In this document: one piece after another, positions 46,801-56,697 of the stretch | How the letters are laid out: the number at the start of each line of letters is the position of its first letter | How positions within the stretch are numbered: the stretch's first letter is position 1 | NCBI GenBank assembly: GCA_029224185.1 | Contig: CM055196.1 | Location: 558,001-622,000 of the forward strand | Direction of reading: 5' to 3' | From: Karalla daura | Lineage: Eukaryota > Chordata > Actinopteri > Chaetodontiformes > Leiognathidae | DNA: 64,000 nt | Position numbers and translations under genes: made by a program | The notes under the pieces: generated by a model | The model's database searches: none | Told to the model about the DNA's origin: nothing | What the model saw: only the letters and a program-made list of their open reading frames with translations

Positions 46801-49800
46801 GGGTCCGAGCAACGAAGTTGCAAGGAACCTATTGTATCTGTACTGTTTGTTTTTAGGGTTCAAACAACGAAGATGGGAGAACCCTCCCAAATCTGCTGTG
46901 TTTCTTTTTTTATCAGCTGCGTTGCCACACTTTGTCGTAGAGACTTCATTTCAGCTTCAAAAATTGCAGAAACGTGTGGTCTGTGTGTGTTGAAATGTTG
47001 ATAGGTTGTACAGTTTCTCCACAGCGCCCTCTCAAAGAGGCTGTGAGGCTGTCTTCAAATTCATTCAGCTCTCCAGCAATGTTTCTGCTTTATTTCATAC
47101 ATGTTCTGCCTTTTCAACTATTCACTGCATTTCAACAATATTTAGACTTTACTTCAACTATTTTCAGCATTTTCAGCCATCTTCAAGCTTTCATTCAGCT
47201 ATTCTTAAGCCCTTTCAACTATTTTCAGCATTTTCAGCCATCTTTAAGCTTTCATTCAGCTATTCTTCAGCCTTTTCAACTATTTTCACCCTTTTCAGCC
47301 GTCTTTAAGCTTTCATTCAGCTATTCTTGAGCCTTTTCAACTATTAAGCATATTCAGCCATCTTTAACCTTTCATTCAGCCATTCTTCAGCCCTTTCAAC
47401 TAATAAGCATGTTCAGCTATCTTTGAGCTTTCATTCAGCTATTCTTCAGCCCTTTCAACTATTAAGCATTTTCAGCCATCTTTAACCTTTCATTTAGCCA
47501 TTCTTCAGACCTTTCAACTAATAAGCATTTTCAGCTATCTCTGAACTTTCATTCAGCTATTCTTCAGCCTTTTCAACTATTAAGCATTTTCAGCCATCTT
47601 TGAGCTTTCATTTAGCTATTCTTCAGCCTTTTCAACTATTAAGCATTTTCAGCTATCTTTGAGCTTTCATTCAGCTATTCTTGAGCCTTTTCAACTATCA
47701 AGCATTTTCAGCCATCTCTAAGCTTTCATTCAGCCATTCTTCAGCCCTTTCAACACCACATTATCAAAAATTCATTTAGCAAAAATTAGGCAGAACACCA
47801 TCACAATTTTTGGATATGTTAAAAACAAACATCTAATCTTTCTAAAACAGTCCATTTAATGTTGGCGGATGCTGTCATTTTTTGGCATAGCGTGCCAAAG
47901 ATGGTACCACATTAGTTTTTTTCCCATTTTTAATCCTCAATATTTTCAAGACCGGTTATCACAAAGGGCCAGTTTTAACACTCAAAGTACGCAACATGCG
48001 TGGGAAGGTATATGTTTAACATCAAAGCTCAGTCTTTGCACTGGCAGAAAAATACTGCTCAGCTCAGAAATTGCACTGGCCACAGTCCTTCAAATATGCT
48101 GTCATATTTTGAAGAGTGGAATTAGTCAAATTAAATTAGGAGGTAGAAATAGAAGTAGAACTTTTGAGCAAATTCAAGCCACCACAAATCTGTGATACAC
48201 CAAAAGCACATGGGTAAAAGTTCATACTTTAAAAGTACATTTGCCTAATTCTATCTAAACCTGTTTCAAATTTTGAAGGACCAAGCTTAAATAGCTTTAT
48301 AGATACAGCAATCTGAAAATGGCTCCTCACAATACACTACCTGAAAACAGGGGTAATTGACAAAATATGTTTTTTTCTTTTTACAACACTATAAGGAGTT
48401 GGTAGCTGAAATTTTGGACCCTTTCTGTTGGAAAGTGTGTGAACCTCCTGAAAATTTTCAAGTAAAATCTGAGTTGGTTGCATGTCACATCACCAGATCA
48501 CGTGACCAGTCAAATCACAGCCTTTGCGATAATAAAATCACAAACGCTCACAAAATATTTATTCACTGAAGTCCAATCAAAGGCTGTGTGTTTGATATGC
48601 AAAGAAAATGTTGCAGTTTTCAAACAATGTCAGCCGTCACTTTGCCACAAAACATGCTAACTACGCCAGCAAGTAGTCAATGCAAGAGCGAGCTGCTACG
48701 GCTCACAGGATGGTGGCTAATTTACAGGCTCAGCAACCTCTTTTCCACTGACAAACTGCTATTCAAGAATCATCCACCAAGGCAAGCTCTATCTTTTTTA
48801 TGTGGAAGTGATTGACAAAGATATAGCCAGCCAAAAAAACAAAAAGGCTGAGTCCTTTAAACTATAATCACTAGCACTGGATGGAAGTAATGATATGAAA
48901 GACACAGCTCAGCTCTTAATTTTTAACTCGGGGATTAATGTCAATTTTGAAATAACGGAAGAGTTTTTGGCCATGAAGTCTCTGAAGTGAACAACGTGGG
49001 AGAAGATTTGTATAACCAGGTGACTGCTGTCATTGAGAGACATTAGCTATGTTATAAAGGGAGTAAACTTGCCAATTCCACAACAGGCAGATCACAAAAT
49101 TTGACTGGAAGAGGTGGGGGGCTGCTGAATGGAATCCAGGATAAAGTGAAAGAGGTATACTCAAGGATGTTATCTTCCTTCATTCAATCTTTCAATCAGG
49201 AAGTCTATACAACTGTGTAGGTCTATATTGCAGCTCACCAGCATCACCAGTTTATCACATTCCTGGAGGAACTGACAGGGATCGTCAGGACTTGCTGTAC
49301 CATTTTCGTGTCCGCTGGTTAAGTTTGGGCAAAGTGTTTCAACAAGTGTGGGATCTGAGAGAGGAGATCAGCAATTTTTTGGAGTTAGTGGGGAAATTCA
49401 ACAGATTTTCTGAGCTGCTTTGCTTTCCTTTTGCTGTGGACATATTTTCATACTTGAATGAGCTGTATGTGAAACTACAGCAAGTCAGTTTGCGCACGTC
49501 ATGTACAAACATGTACAAGCCTTCAAATCTAAGCTAACTTTGTTCTCCGGACAAATTGCAAACAATTCTTTTGTTCATTTCTCCACACTTGCCACACAGA
49601 AAGACGGGACACGAAATGCAAAGAAATGAGGCAAAACAATTGTCAACCTGCGGAAAGAATTTTCTCTGATTTTGAAAGCATTGAAAAGTCACTTCAGCTG
49701 GTGTCCTGTTCCCTGTCACAAGAGCCCAAAATGGCACCACCAGAGGTGCAATTGGACCGGAAGATGGCACAGAAGATGCCGACTTTGTTTGGCTCAACAT

Positions 49801-52800
49801 ACGGATGTGAGCAGACATTCAGTGTCATGAACATCAATAAATCCCATCACGGATCAAGAAATTGAAACTGAATCTGAGTTTCTCTGCTGTGTTTATTCTG
49901 TGAAAATCAAAAGTAGTAAATCAATTTTATACTGTGAGTTTCTGTACTGTGTTTCTTCTGAATCAAATCAATGTGAAATTAGTGCATTAGAAAAACACTG
50001 TACAATGACACTTGCTGCATATTCATGATTTGTTACATGTTTTAGGCCAATCCTTCTCACGTAGTGGCTTTTACATGTAATTCATATAATTACACACAAA
50101 CACTCCATCCATCTTAGAACCCAATGTGGCCCGCCCCTGACCGTGAGTGAGTGCAGTCTCCTCAAAAGGTACATTATGCTCTGAACTTTCCTGTAGAGGA
50201 CATCAGGATTTTCTGGCCAGTCTAACTGGTCAGAAAATACTGATGTATTTTCCCCTGTTGACCAGTCAACAGCCAGTGTACTTAAAAGGGGTCCACCATC
50301 ACCAGCTCCTTGTTTTTCCCTGTGTTTAATAGGAGGCAGTTCCACAAAGCCATATGCAGCTCTTCAGCCTCCTTGTTATCGCTCCTTCAAGCCCGGGTAT
50401 ACTTCCACCCGGGGTGGGGGTGTGGCTCCAAATTACATTTCTTTAATGCAAAAGTGGTCAAAACGGCTCTTTTGATGGTTTGGGTTCAACTCAACTCCAC
50501 TTTTTTTGTTTTAAGTGCCATTTCATAACAGTCATTATCTCAAGGCACTACAAAGAGAGCAACAATACACTCACCGGCCACTTTATTAGGTACACCATGC
50601 TAGTAACGGGTTGGACTCCCTTTTGCCTTCAGAACTGCCTCAATTCTTCGTGGCATAGATTCAACAAGGTGCTGGAAGCATTCCTCAGAGAGTTTGGTCC
50701 ATATTGACATGATAGCATCACACAGTTGGCGCAGATTTGTCGGCTGCACATCCATGATGCGAATCTCCCGTTCCACCACATCCCAAAGATGCCCTATTGG
50801 ATGGAGATCTGGTGACTGTGGAGGCTATTTGAGTACAGTGAACTCATTGTCATGTTCAAGAAACCAGTCTGAGATGATTCCAGCTTGATGACATGGCGCA
50901 TTGTCCTGCTGAAAATAGCCATCAGAAGTTGGGTACATTGTGGTCATAAAGGGATGGACATGGTCAGCAACAATACTCAGGTGGCTGTGGCGTTGCAACG
51001 ATGCTCAATTGGTACCAAGGGGTCCAAAGAGTGCCAAGAAAACATTCCCCACACCATTACACCACCACCACCAGCCTGAACCGTTGATACAAGGCAGGAT
51101 GGATCCATGCTTTCATGTTGTTGACGCCAAATTCTGACCCTACCATCCGAATGTCGCAGCAGAAATCGAGACTCATCAGACCAGGCAACGTTTTTCCAAT
51201 CTTCTATTGTCCAATTTCGATGAGCTTGTGCAAACTGTCGCCTCAGTTTCCTGTTCTTAGCAGAAAGGAGTGGCACCCGGCGTGGTCTTCTGCTGCTGTA
51301 GCCCATCTGCCTCAAAGTTCGGCGTACTGTGCGTTCAGAGATGCTCTTCTGCCTACCTTGGTTGTAACGGGTGGTTATTTGAGTCACTGTCACCTTTCTA
51401 TCAGCTCGAACCAGTCTGGCCATTCTCCTCTGACCTCTGGCATCAACAAGGCATTTTCGCCCACAGAACTGCCGCTCACTGGATATTTGTTCTTTTTCGG
51501 ACCATTCTCTGTAAACCCTAGAGATGGTTGTGCGTGAAAATCCCAGTAGATCAGCAGTTTCTGAAATACTCATTTTTCGTACAAGAACACTACGTCTATC
51601 TTATATGTACAGTCTAATCAGGCATGTGTATATGTGCTGGAGTTGCAACTTAATGATGAATTCACTTATAATCAAAAGATAAAAACTAATGCCTATAATA
51701 ACCATTTGTCCCCAAGAAGACCAAAGTCACGGGTCTGAATGACTACAGACTCGTCGCTCTGACCACGGTGGCCATGAAGGTGATGGAGCGCCTTGTCCTG
51801 GCCAATCTGAACTCCTTCACAGAACTTGGCTCTGCATTACGTCTTACAACACATGGACACTGCAGCGAACTACGGAGGCATACTGTTCATGGACTTCAAC
51901 TCTGCCTTTAATACAATCCTCCCCCACATCCTGTAGTGCGAGCTATCCCTGCTGCAGGTACCGGACTCCACATGCAAGTGGATAACCGACATCCTCACCA
52001 ATAGGTCCCAACTGGACTGTCTGTATACCATCAGTACTGTCATTATTACTACCTACAATATCTATGTTCTCTTTGCACTGCTGTCCTGTCTTCTATGTCT
52101 GTTTTAATGTCTGTTTTGTCAACCACACCCATACCTGTATGGCTGCAAAGAATTTCTATTGTGCTTTTACACTATATGGCAATAAATCTAACTTTTCACC
52201 TTGAACTTTGTTTTTTCCCACCAGCTTCTTATACGTTGTTATTTTTGGTTTCTTCAGTTGTGTTTGACAAAACGAAGAGTTTTTAAGAGTGTATGAAACA
52301 GGATATTTGCAGACAATTTGAGGACTTTTGGCCTTTGTGAAGCACATTTTCTGAACATTTTCAGAGAGCAGTTTGCTCAAACCGAGGATACGGCATGGAG
52401 GTACTAGTGTTACTTTATTATTTGCAAAGGTTTTTTTACATCTGCAAGTGTGTGTCTTGATTTGCAAATGTGTAATTCGTAGATTATAGAGAAACAAACG
52501 GATTTATCAAATACAACAAGTAACCATCAGTTGGAGCGCTGATACAGATGAAGAATGACTGTCTAGACATAGCAAGTGATTAAATTAAGCTTTCAGTTTT
52601 TTTGCTTCACTCAGCGGCTATTATCTCTCAAAATATATATATATATATACAAATAAAACACATATTTTAATACAAATTAATACATATTTGATCAAACTTA
52701 CTTTTTTTAAATTAATCTATCAATAATGGACCTATCTATGAATCTTTACAGTTCCATCTATGAATCTATCTATGAATCTATGCTGATTTTCACGTTCAAT

Positions 52801-53442
52801 TAAATTCTTGTTTTGCACAGTGTGGTCTGTTCCACAATGCTTCACTGCTAGTGTTTTGCACACATGCATGTAATAAATAATAAAAACGAATCTTGAAATC
52901 AATGTTGTAATTTCACGCTAAAATTACTACACAGGCAATCCCTGAAGCCTCTGACTGAATAGTTTGACCATGACTTACCAATGGCAGCTTTCCCCCATAT
53001 TTGGACCTTGTACCTTTTGGGTTTGTTCTTGTCTATTTGGCTGAGGTGCAGTTTAAAGGCCTCTCTCTTCTTGTTCAGAGCAGAGTTGTAGTCCACTTGT
53101 TCATCCTCCCATGGGTTCCAGTCCTCTGCTAGGAAAGGAGCAGCACCGCCATCTCTGGCCCCACCTGTATAGATAACACATTATTTACATTCACAATACC
53201 CTGCACTGTACAGCGACAGTGATCGGTGAAAGCTGTGGATATAACATTATATATTATATAAGATGTCATAGTACGAGTAGGTCTGTCTCATTACCGGCGG
53301 CTCCTCCGGAGTCTTTCTTCACCACCCTGTGAACTCGAGATATCACCTTGCTGCTGAAGAACACACTGTATGCAGCGTAGAGCGAAAACGCCACATAAGC
53401 GAAAATAATAAGCAAGAAAAGCTTTCTTTTTGATATTTTCAT
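43485..53442 (-). CDS. rxylt1: Ribitol-5-phosphate xylosyltransferase 1 (TMEM5), complete
   Basis: Six exons, 53442-53295, 53164-52979, 45327-45225, 45111-44797, 44689-44519 and 43887-43485, join without frame error to 441 codons; human RXYLT1 has 443. Known role: a Golgi type II membrane enzyme that transfers xylose from UDP-xylose onto ribitol-5-phosphate in the core M3 O-mannosyl glycan of alpha-dystroglycan, needed for laminin binding. Seen: a basic N-terminus (KISKRK), one membrane segment at residues 8-29, a stem to about residue 110, then [99 protein letters not shown] and GSVPVVEDV, all family-typical. No stop or lost splice site. Intron 2 (7651 bp) is filled with transposons; introns 1, 3 and 4 are only 107-130 bp. 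Upstream of srgap1 in the same orientation, as in human. Confidence 0.95.
43888..44518. other. rxylt1 intron 5
   Basis: 631 bp, AT-rich, no other feature. Confidence 0.85.
44519..44689 (-). CDS. rxylt1: rxylt1 exon 5
   Basis: 171 bp with a TGTGCAG acceptor and a GTGAGT donor. Encodes YRQFPMIRPN and [20 protein letters not shown], ending in TTAREK, whose last codon is completed by exon 6. Confidence 0.95.
44797..45111 (-). CDS. rxylt1: rxylt1 exon 4
   Basis: 315 bp with a TTTTCAG acceptor and a GTATGT donor. Encodes the segment from FYTGPAVVQGH through [25 protein letters not shown] and VYDSQWVNDRDVFQWPLG. Confidence 0.95.
45225..45327 (-). CDS. rxylt1: rxylt1 exon 3
   Basis: 103 bp with a CTCCCTAG acceptor and a GTAATG donor. 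Encodes [20 protein letters not shown] and WREGQLQSGKIDF, strongly family-like. It lies 7.65 kb from exon 2. Confidence 0.92.
45328..46389. other. rxylt1 intron 2, 3' end
   Basis: Holds the polypyrimidine tract and acceptor of exon 3 at the left and an ATT run at 46269-46288. No repeat recognised otherwise. Confidence 0.6.
46390..46553 (-). repeat. Dispersed repeat shared (inverted) with 23340-23530
   Basis: On the minus strand it reads CAGATTCTGTGGCTTGTGTG, GCACGGTTGGAAGAGGTGTG, GTACACTTGGTCACGCATG, in the same order as at 23.4 kb. Confidence 0.55.
46738..46910 (+). repeat. Tandem hairpin-unit repeat (three units)
   Basis: Units start at 46744, 46800 and 46854 (periods 56 and 54). The first two read AGGGTCC-AGCAACGAAGTTGC-AAGGAACCTATTGTATC (broken here by hyphens) and form a nested stem: outer AGGGTCC/GGAACCT with one mismatch, inner GCAAC/GTTGC. 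The third is diverged (GGGAGAACCCTCCC). Each is followed by ATCTGTACTGTTTCTTT-like spacer. The internal sequence then leads into the minisatellite at 47100. Confidence 0.85.
47100..47757 (+). repeat. 60-bp minisatellite, about ten copies
   Basis: Unit of 58-61 bp: GCCTTTTCAACTATTAAGCA, TTTTCAGCCATCTTTGAGCT, TTCATTCAGCTATTCTTCA. Copies begin near 47209, 47270, 47329, 47389, 47449, 47508, 47568, 47626, 47686 and 47744. Open frames across it are repeat artefacts. Confidence 0.95.
47758..48559. other. rxylt1 intron 2: right flank of minisatellite and hAT leader
   Basis: No exon seen. 48478-48545 matches 12996-13060. Confidence 0.5.
48560..49865 (+). pseudogene. Decayed hAT transposase of the GTF2IRD2 type
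   Basis: Across several frames the order of segments matches the transposase-derived part of GTF2IRD2: a BED-like start SKAVCLICKENVAVFKQ, then KHAN-like and HRQTAIQESSTKA-like text, DMKDTAQLLIFNSGI, ITEEFLAMKSLK, DLLYHFRVRWLSLGKVFQQV, WDLREEISNFLE, FAVDIFSYLNELYVKLQ, FSDFESIEKSLQLVS and FGSTYGCEQTFSVM (the hAT dimerisation end). Many stops and frameshifts; no functional protein. Confidence 0.75.
50571..51573 (-). pseudogene. Tc1-like transposase, inactivated
   Basis: The plus-strand left end ACTCACCGGCCACTTTATTA is a known Tc1-family terminus in vertebrates. On the minus strand, 51573-50977 encodes the paired-type DNA-binding part (SISETADLLGFSRTTISRVY) and the first catalytic Asp (VAWSDESRFLL). 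A frameshift after HRCNATA moves the frame to the second Asp (YFQQDNAPCH). Then K-stop-PPQSPDLHPIGHLWDV: the conserved Trp is a TAG stop and the catalytic Glu codon is GGG (Gly). The far terminal repeat and the first ~20 residues are missing; the copy ends where a family A tail begins. Confidence 0.88.
51571..51615 (+). repeat. Dispersed repeat family A, tail fragment
   Basis: CATTTTTCGTACAAGAACAC, TACGTCTATCTTATATGTAC, AGTCTAATC matches the end of the 18425-18955 copy. It abuts the Tc1 remnant. Confidence 0.6.
51675..52200 (+). pseudogene. L2-like LINE reverse transcriptase fragment and 3' tail
   Basis: Frames give GLNDYRLVALTTVAMKVMER, LVLANLNSF, YGGILFMDFNSAFNTILPHI and VPDSTCKWITDILTNRSQ, RT blocks 1-3 of the L2/CR1 group. 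An internal deletion at about 51835 removes part of RT. The 3' portion with CATACCTGTATGGCTGCAAA and GAATTTCTATTGTG is typical of the tail. Confidence 0.75.
52201..52978. other. rxylt1 intron 2, 5' end
   Basis: AT-rich. (AT)n at 52629-52650 and repeated TCTATGAATC (52735-52783). No gene. Confidence 0.65.
52979..53164 (-). CDS. rxylt1: rxylt1 exon 2 (stem)
   Basis: 186 bp with a TATACAG acceptor and GTAAGT donor. It encodes the luminal stem with DWNPWEDEQVDYNSALNKKR and YKVQIWGKAAIG. The Trp-rich start matches the family. Confidence 0.93.
53295..53442 (-). CDS. rxylt1: rxylt1 exon 1 (signal anchor)
   Basis: 148 bp: 49 codons plus one base, donor GTAATG. The start codon has A at -3. It encodes a short basic cytoplasmic tail and the membrane anchor LFLLIIFAYVAFSLYAAYS. 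The longer open frame that begins at 53527 is a different frame and is not used. Confidence 0.92.
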
Positions 53443-53640
53443 CTTGTTGTGTGGTTCTCACTTCTCTCAAGTTACCATCCTGTACATAGCCCCCATCTTT
53501 TGTCACAGGACCCTTGTTTACAAACAAAAAGCCCCGGATGTAGGTGCCTTTGAGAAATGCCTGAACGCCTGCCTTCTATCCACTATGAAACTTAATATGT
53601 GCCCGATCTGTGATGCTGCTTTGGCTGCCATGGACATAGA
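53443..53640 (-). promoter_or_regulatory. rxylt1: 5' UTR / promoter-proximal region of rxylt1
   Basis: Immediately upstream of the rxylt1 ATG; not CpG-rich and without a clear TATA box. Given only as the place where a promoter should lie. Confidence 0.3.
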
Positions 53641-53735
53641 CTAGGGTGATCAGATCCCCCCCCCCGCGATTCGGCCGCCCTGTCCCCGGCTACAGCTGTC
53701 TCCGAAAGTGTCCCCGATTTTGAATAGGAGAGAAA
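53641..53735. repeat. Dispersed repeat with GGGTGATCAGATCCCC end
   Basis: CTAGGGTGATCAGATCCCCC, GATTCGGCCGCCCTGTCCCC, CCCCGATTTTGAATAGGAGA: the same motif order as 791-955. Sequence to about 53960 (CGCGGAGCGCAGAAAGAGGG) may belong to it. Confidence 0.55.
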
Positions 53736-54412
53736 AACGTTGCGCGGAGCGCAGAAAGAGGGCGAGAGCGCAAGCAAGCGAGCAGCTCAGAAAGAGAACG
53801 GGTGTATGCAGGAGCAATTGCACACGTCATTGCACGCGCCAATTGCACACTGCCGCCCTCTGGACACAGGTGGTAGAACGTGGTCTGTAAGCGCAAAATG
53901 TTTCTCATATCCAACCGGGAGAATCGTGCCAAAAATCAAGTGCGAAGGATGACGCAACGGAGCAAGCAAATAGGAAGCTGCACATGCAAATCTTGCTGTG
54001 CAGGTTTGCAGATCTGTACTTGCAAGTACGAATTTGCAGATGCAGATTTGCAGATCTGAAGTATCACAACTTGAGAAATACAGATTTTCCAAGCGTAACT
54101 AATGCTCTTCTTTGCATTTATGGCACTGCTCATACAACTAGGTGTAGAAGACAACTAAGTGTAGAAGTAATACTGCTGTCATTGTGCTGTGTTGTTAAAT
54201 CATTCACATTGTTCAGCTCCATAATCCTCTTTTAATATTACATTCAACCAGTCGGGGTCAATCAACTGTTCATCTGAAATTCTTGTTCTCCTTTCATAGG
54301 TGCTTTTCTGAAATAGTCAAATAAAAACAGTTGAATTGCTTCATATATACACATTTAATAACACATTTTAATTCAAAAATTACAGTACACATTTCTTAAC
54401 AATCACAACTTA
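53736..54412. other. Intergenic, left of the BEL element
   Basis: 54000-54070 has repeated GCAGATCTG/TTGCAGAT motifs. A 3' LTR for the BEL element is expected here but I could not find sequence matching its 5' side. Confidence 0.4.
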
Positions 54413-55200
54413 TTAATCCATTTCAAACAACAAACAAAACTTGTCTATTGGTCTTTCTAACACATTGGTTTTAGTTTTCACAAAGGCACGTCTGACAAGT
54501 CCCTTTGCATCAGGAACTGTCCTTTCTACCCTCCCCATTAACCATGAACCTCTTGGTGCACTTTCATCAACTATAAGCACAACATATCCTACTTTCAGAT
54601 TTCTCCTAATCTCTGTCCACTTCTGCCTCTCCTGCAGAAGCGGCAGGTATTCCCTTGTCCAACGTTTCCAAAATATGTCTGCCAAATACTGCACTTGTCT
54701 CCACCTCCTTCTACTGTACAAATCCTCCTTCCTGAATGTTCCAGGAGGTAGCACTGGTTGCCTTTTCAAAAGAAGCAAATGATTAGGAGTGAGAGCCTCA
54801 GTATCATGTGGCTCACTTGACACTCTTTTTATAGGCCTGCCATTTACAATAGCCTCAACTTCACAAAACAAAGTATGAAGGCGTTCATCATCAAGAGTCT
54901 GTTGTTTCAGAATTTGATTAAGAAGTCTCCTCACAGAGCGAATCTGCCTCTCCCAAATGCCTCCAAAATGTGACCCTGCTGGCGGGTAGAAAATTCAAGT
55001 AATTCCTTTATGCGTGAGCATGTCTGAAATTTTTGACTGATCCCAGTCTCTGATTGCTTCACGCATTTCCCTTTCTGCTCCCACCAAATTCGTCCCATTG
55101 TCTGACCTCATTTTTGACACTTGGCCTCTTCTTGCAATGAACCTTCTAAAGGCGTTAATACATGAATCTGTTTCACGCGTATATTCCGTTCCACAGTCAT
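54413..55200 (-). pseudogene. BEL/Pao integrase, C-terminal half
   Basis: 54934-54413 encodes 173 codons: RRLLNQILKQQTLDDERLHT, VEAIVNGRPI, LTPNHLLLLKRQPVLPPGTF, WRQVQYLADIFWKRWTREYL and a final DUF5641-like domain (VGYVVLIVDESAPRGSWLMG). Upstream in other frames are GGIWERQIRSV, the end of the rve core, and MRSDNGTNLVGAERE, the second-Asp region. The zinc-binding part and the first catalytic Asp are not present. Confidence 0.82.
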
Positions 55201-55238
55201 GCCTCTAGACGCATAATCGGCAGGGTTCAGCTCAGAGT

Positions 55239-56697
55239 TCACATACATCCATTGACTTGGCTTAGTGTTAGAAGAGACACTCTGTTTGCCACAAACGTTT
55301 TAAATCTATCATTCTCACTGGCTATGTACCTTAACACAGTGGTGCTGTCAGACCAAAACATGGACACGTCCAGTTCCATTCTCAGCTCCTTTCTCATGAG
55401 TCTGTCCATTTTGACAGCAACTGGAGCCGCAGTCAACTCCAATCTTGGAATTGTTGTCTGTTTTAATGGTGACACTCTGGACTTCGCTATCAAGAAGGAA
55501 CAGTGCACTGACCCTTCTTTATTCCTTATGCGAAGATAGGAAACAACTCCATATCCCTTTTCACTTGCATCTGCAAAATGGTGCATTTGTGCTGATGTAA
55601 GTTTCCTTAACCCAACTGGTTTGAGACATCTAGCCACACCAAACACATTCAATCCTGCAAGACCAGATATCCATTTTTGTGACCTTTGCAGCAGTTCAGG
55701 TGGTATTTCCTCATCCCAGGACACTTTCTTGCCACATAGCTCCTGCAAAATCATTTTTGCTGGAAGGATGACAGGTGACAAAAATCCTAACGGATCGTAC
55801 ACTGCACTCACAAACGACAAGATACCACATCTCGTCTGTGGTGTAGCCTTTTCATTTATCCTAACCTTGAATACATCTGACTCTGAACACCAGTTCACTC
55901 CAAGAACTTTTTCAACAGGTAATGCATCGTGATTGAAGTCCAAATCTTTGACCTCTTTTGCTCTCTCTGATTCTGGAATTGAAGCAAGAACAGTCCTGTC
56001 ATTGCTCATCCACTTTGTAAGATGGAATCCTCCGCTCTCACACAACGCTGTCAACTCTCTAACCAACTCAACTGCCTGAGTTTCTTCTGAGGTTGACAAA
56101 AGGCAATCATCCACATAAAAATTGAGCATAACTGCCTCAACTGCAACAGATGCCATTCTGTCCTTAGCATCCTCAGCTGTCTTCCTTAGTGCAAAGTTGG
56201 CACAACTGGGGGAAGACGTCGTCCCAAACAAGTGCACAGTCATTTTGTACTCCTTCAAGGGTTTATTCAAGTTTCCATCAGGCCACCACAGGAACCTCAG
56301 AAAATCTTGATCCTCTGGTGGGACTTTAACTTGATGATACATTGCCTCTATGTCTGCCATTAACGCAATGTGGTCATGTCTAAATCTTGTTAAGACTCCT
56401 ATCAGTGTCTGGTCCCTGCAAAAGTTCTCCATTCAAAGACTTGCCTTGAAATGATGCTGCACAGTCAAAGACCACCCTTAGCTTTCCCTTTTGGGGATGA
56501 TACACCCCATGATGTGGTATGTACCATAGTCTTCCACTTTCACTCAGAACATTTCTCTTTGTTACTTCTACTGCGTACTCTTTACTGATCAGGTCATACA
56601 TGAACCTTTGATACTCTTCATGAAAGTCTTTGTTCTTAGCCAGTTTCTTTTTCAGATTTTCTGCTCCCTGAACTACTATACCGTAGTTGTTGGGCAT
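55239..56697 (-). pseudogene. BEL/Pao reverse transcriptase and RNase H
   Basis: Two frames, joined by a frameshift near 56410, give YIPHHGVYHPQKGKLRVVFD, then IALMADIEAMYHQVKV (first Asp), HLFGTTSSPSCANFAL and the catalytic FYVDD box. The Pao-type connection (SAVYDPLGFLSPVILPAKMI) and RNase H acidic residues (HFADASEKGYG, PRLELTAAPVAV, FWSDSTTVLRYI) follow. The 397-codon frame from 56432 is intact; only the joins are broken. Confidence 0.88.

Larger units (their letters stand above)
46554..50139 (+). mobile_element. Candidate hAT element with GTF2IRD2-like transposase, disrupted by a nested repeat
   Basis: Left end CAGATATGGGCAAACTAAGG with ACGGGCCATATGTGGCCC, right end CCAATGTGGCCCGCCCCTG: inverted, weakly matching ends of the GGGC-AAACT / GGCCC type common in hAT-Charlie elements. 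A degenerate hAT transposase (48560-49865) lies between them in the same orientation, and a hairpin/minisatellite repeat (46738-47757) is inserted in its left part. Target duplication is poor (5 of 8 bases), so the limits are tentative. Confidence 0.45.

Noticed and set aside
47006..47330. Ser/Phe-rich frames of 100-118 codons
   Set aside because: They are translations of the 60-bp minisatellite.
53291..53527. Open frame of 78 codons starting at 53527 on the minus strand
   Set aside because: It overlaps rxylt1 exon 1 in another frame; the frame from 53442 gives the membrane anchor and splices correctly.
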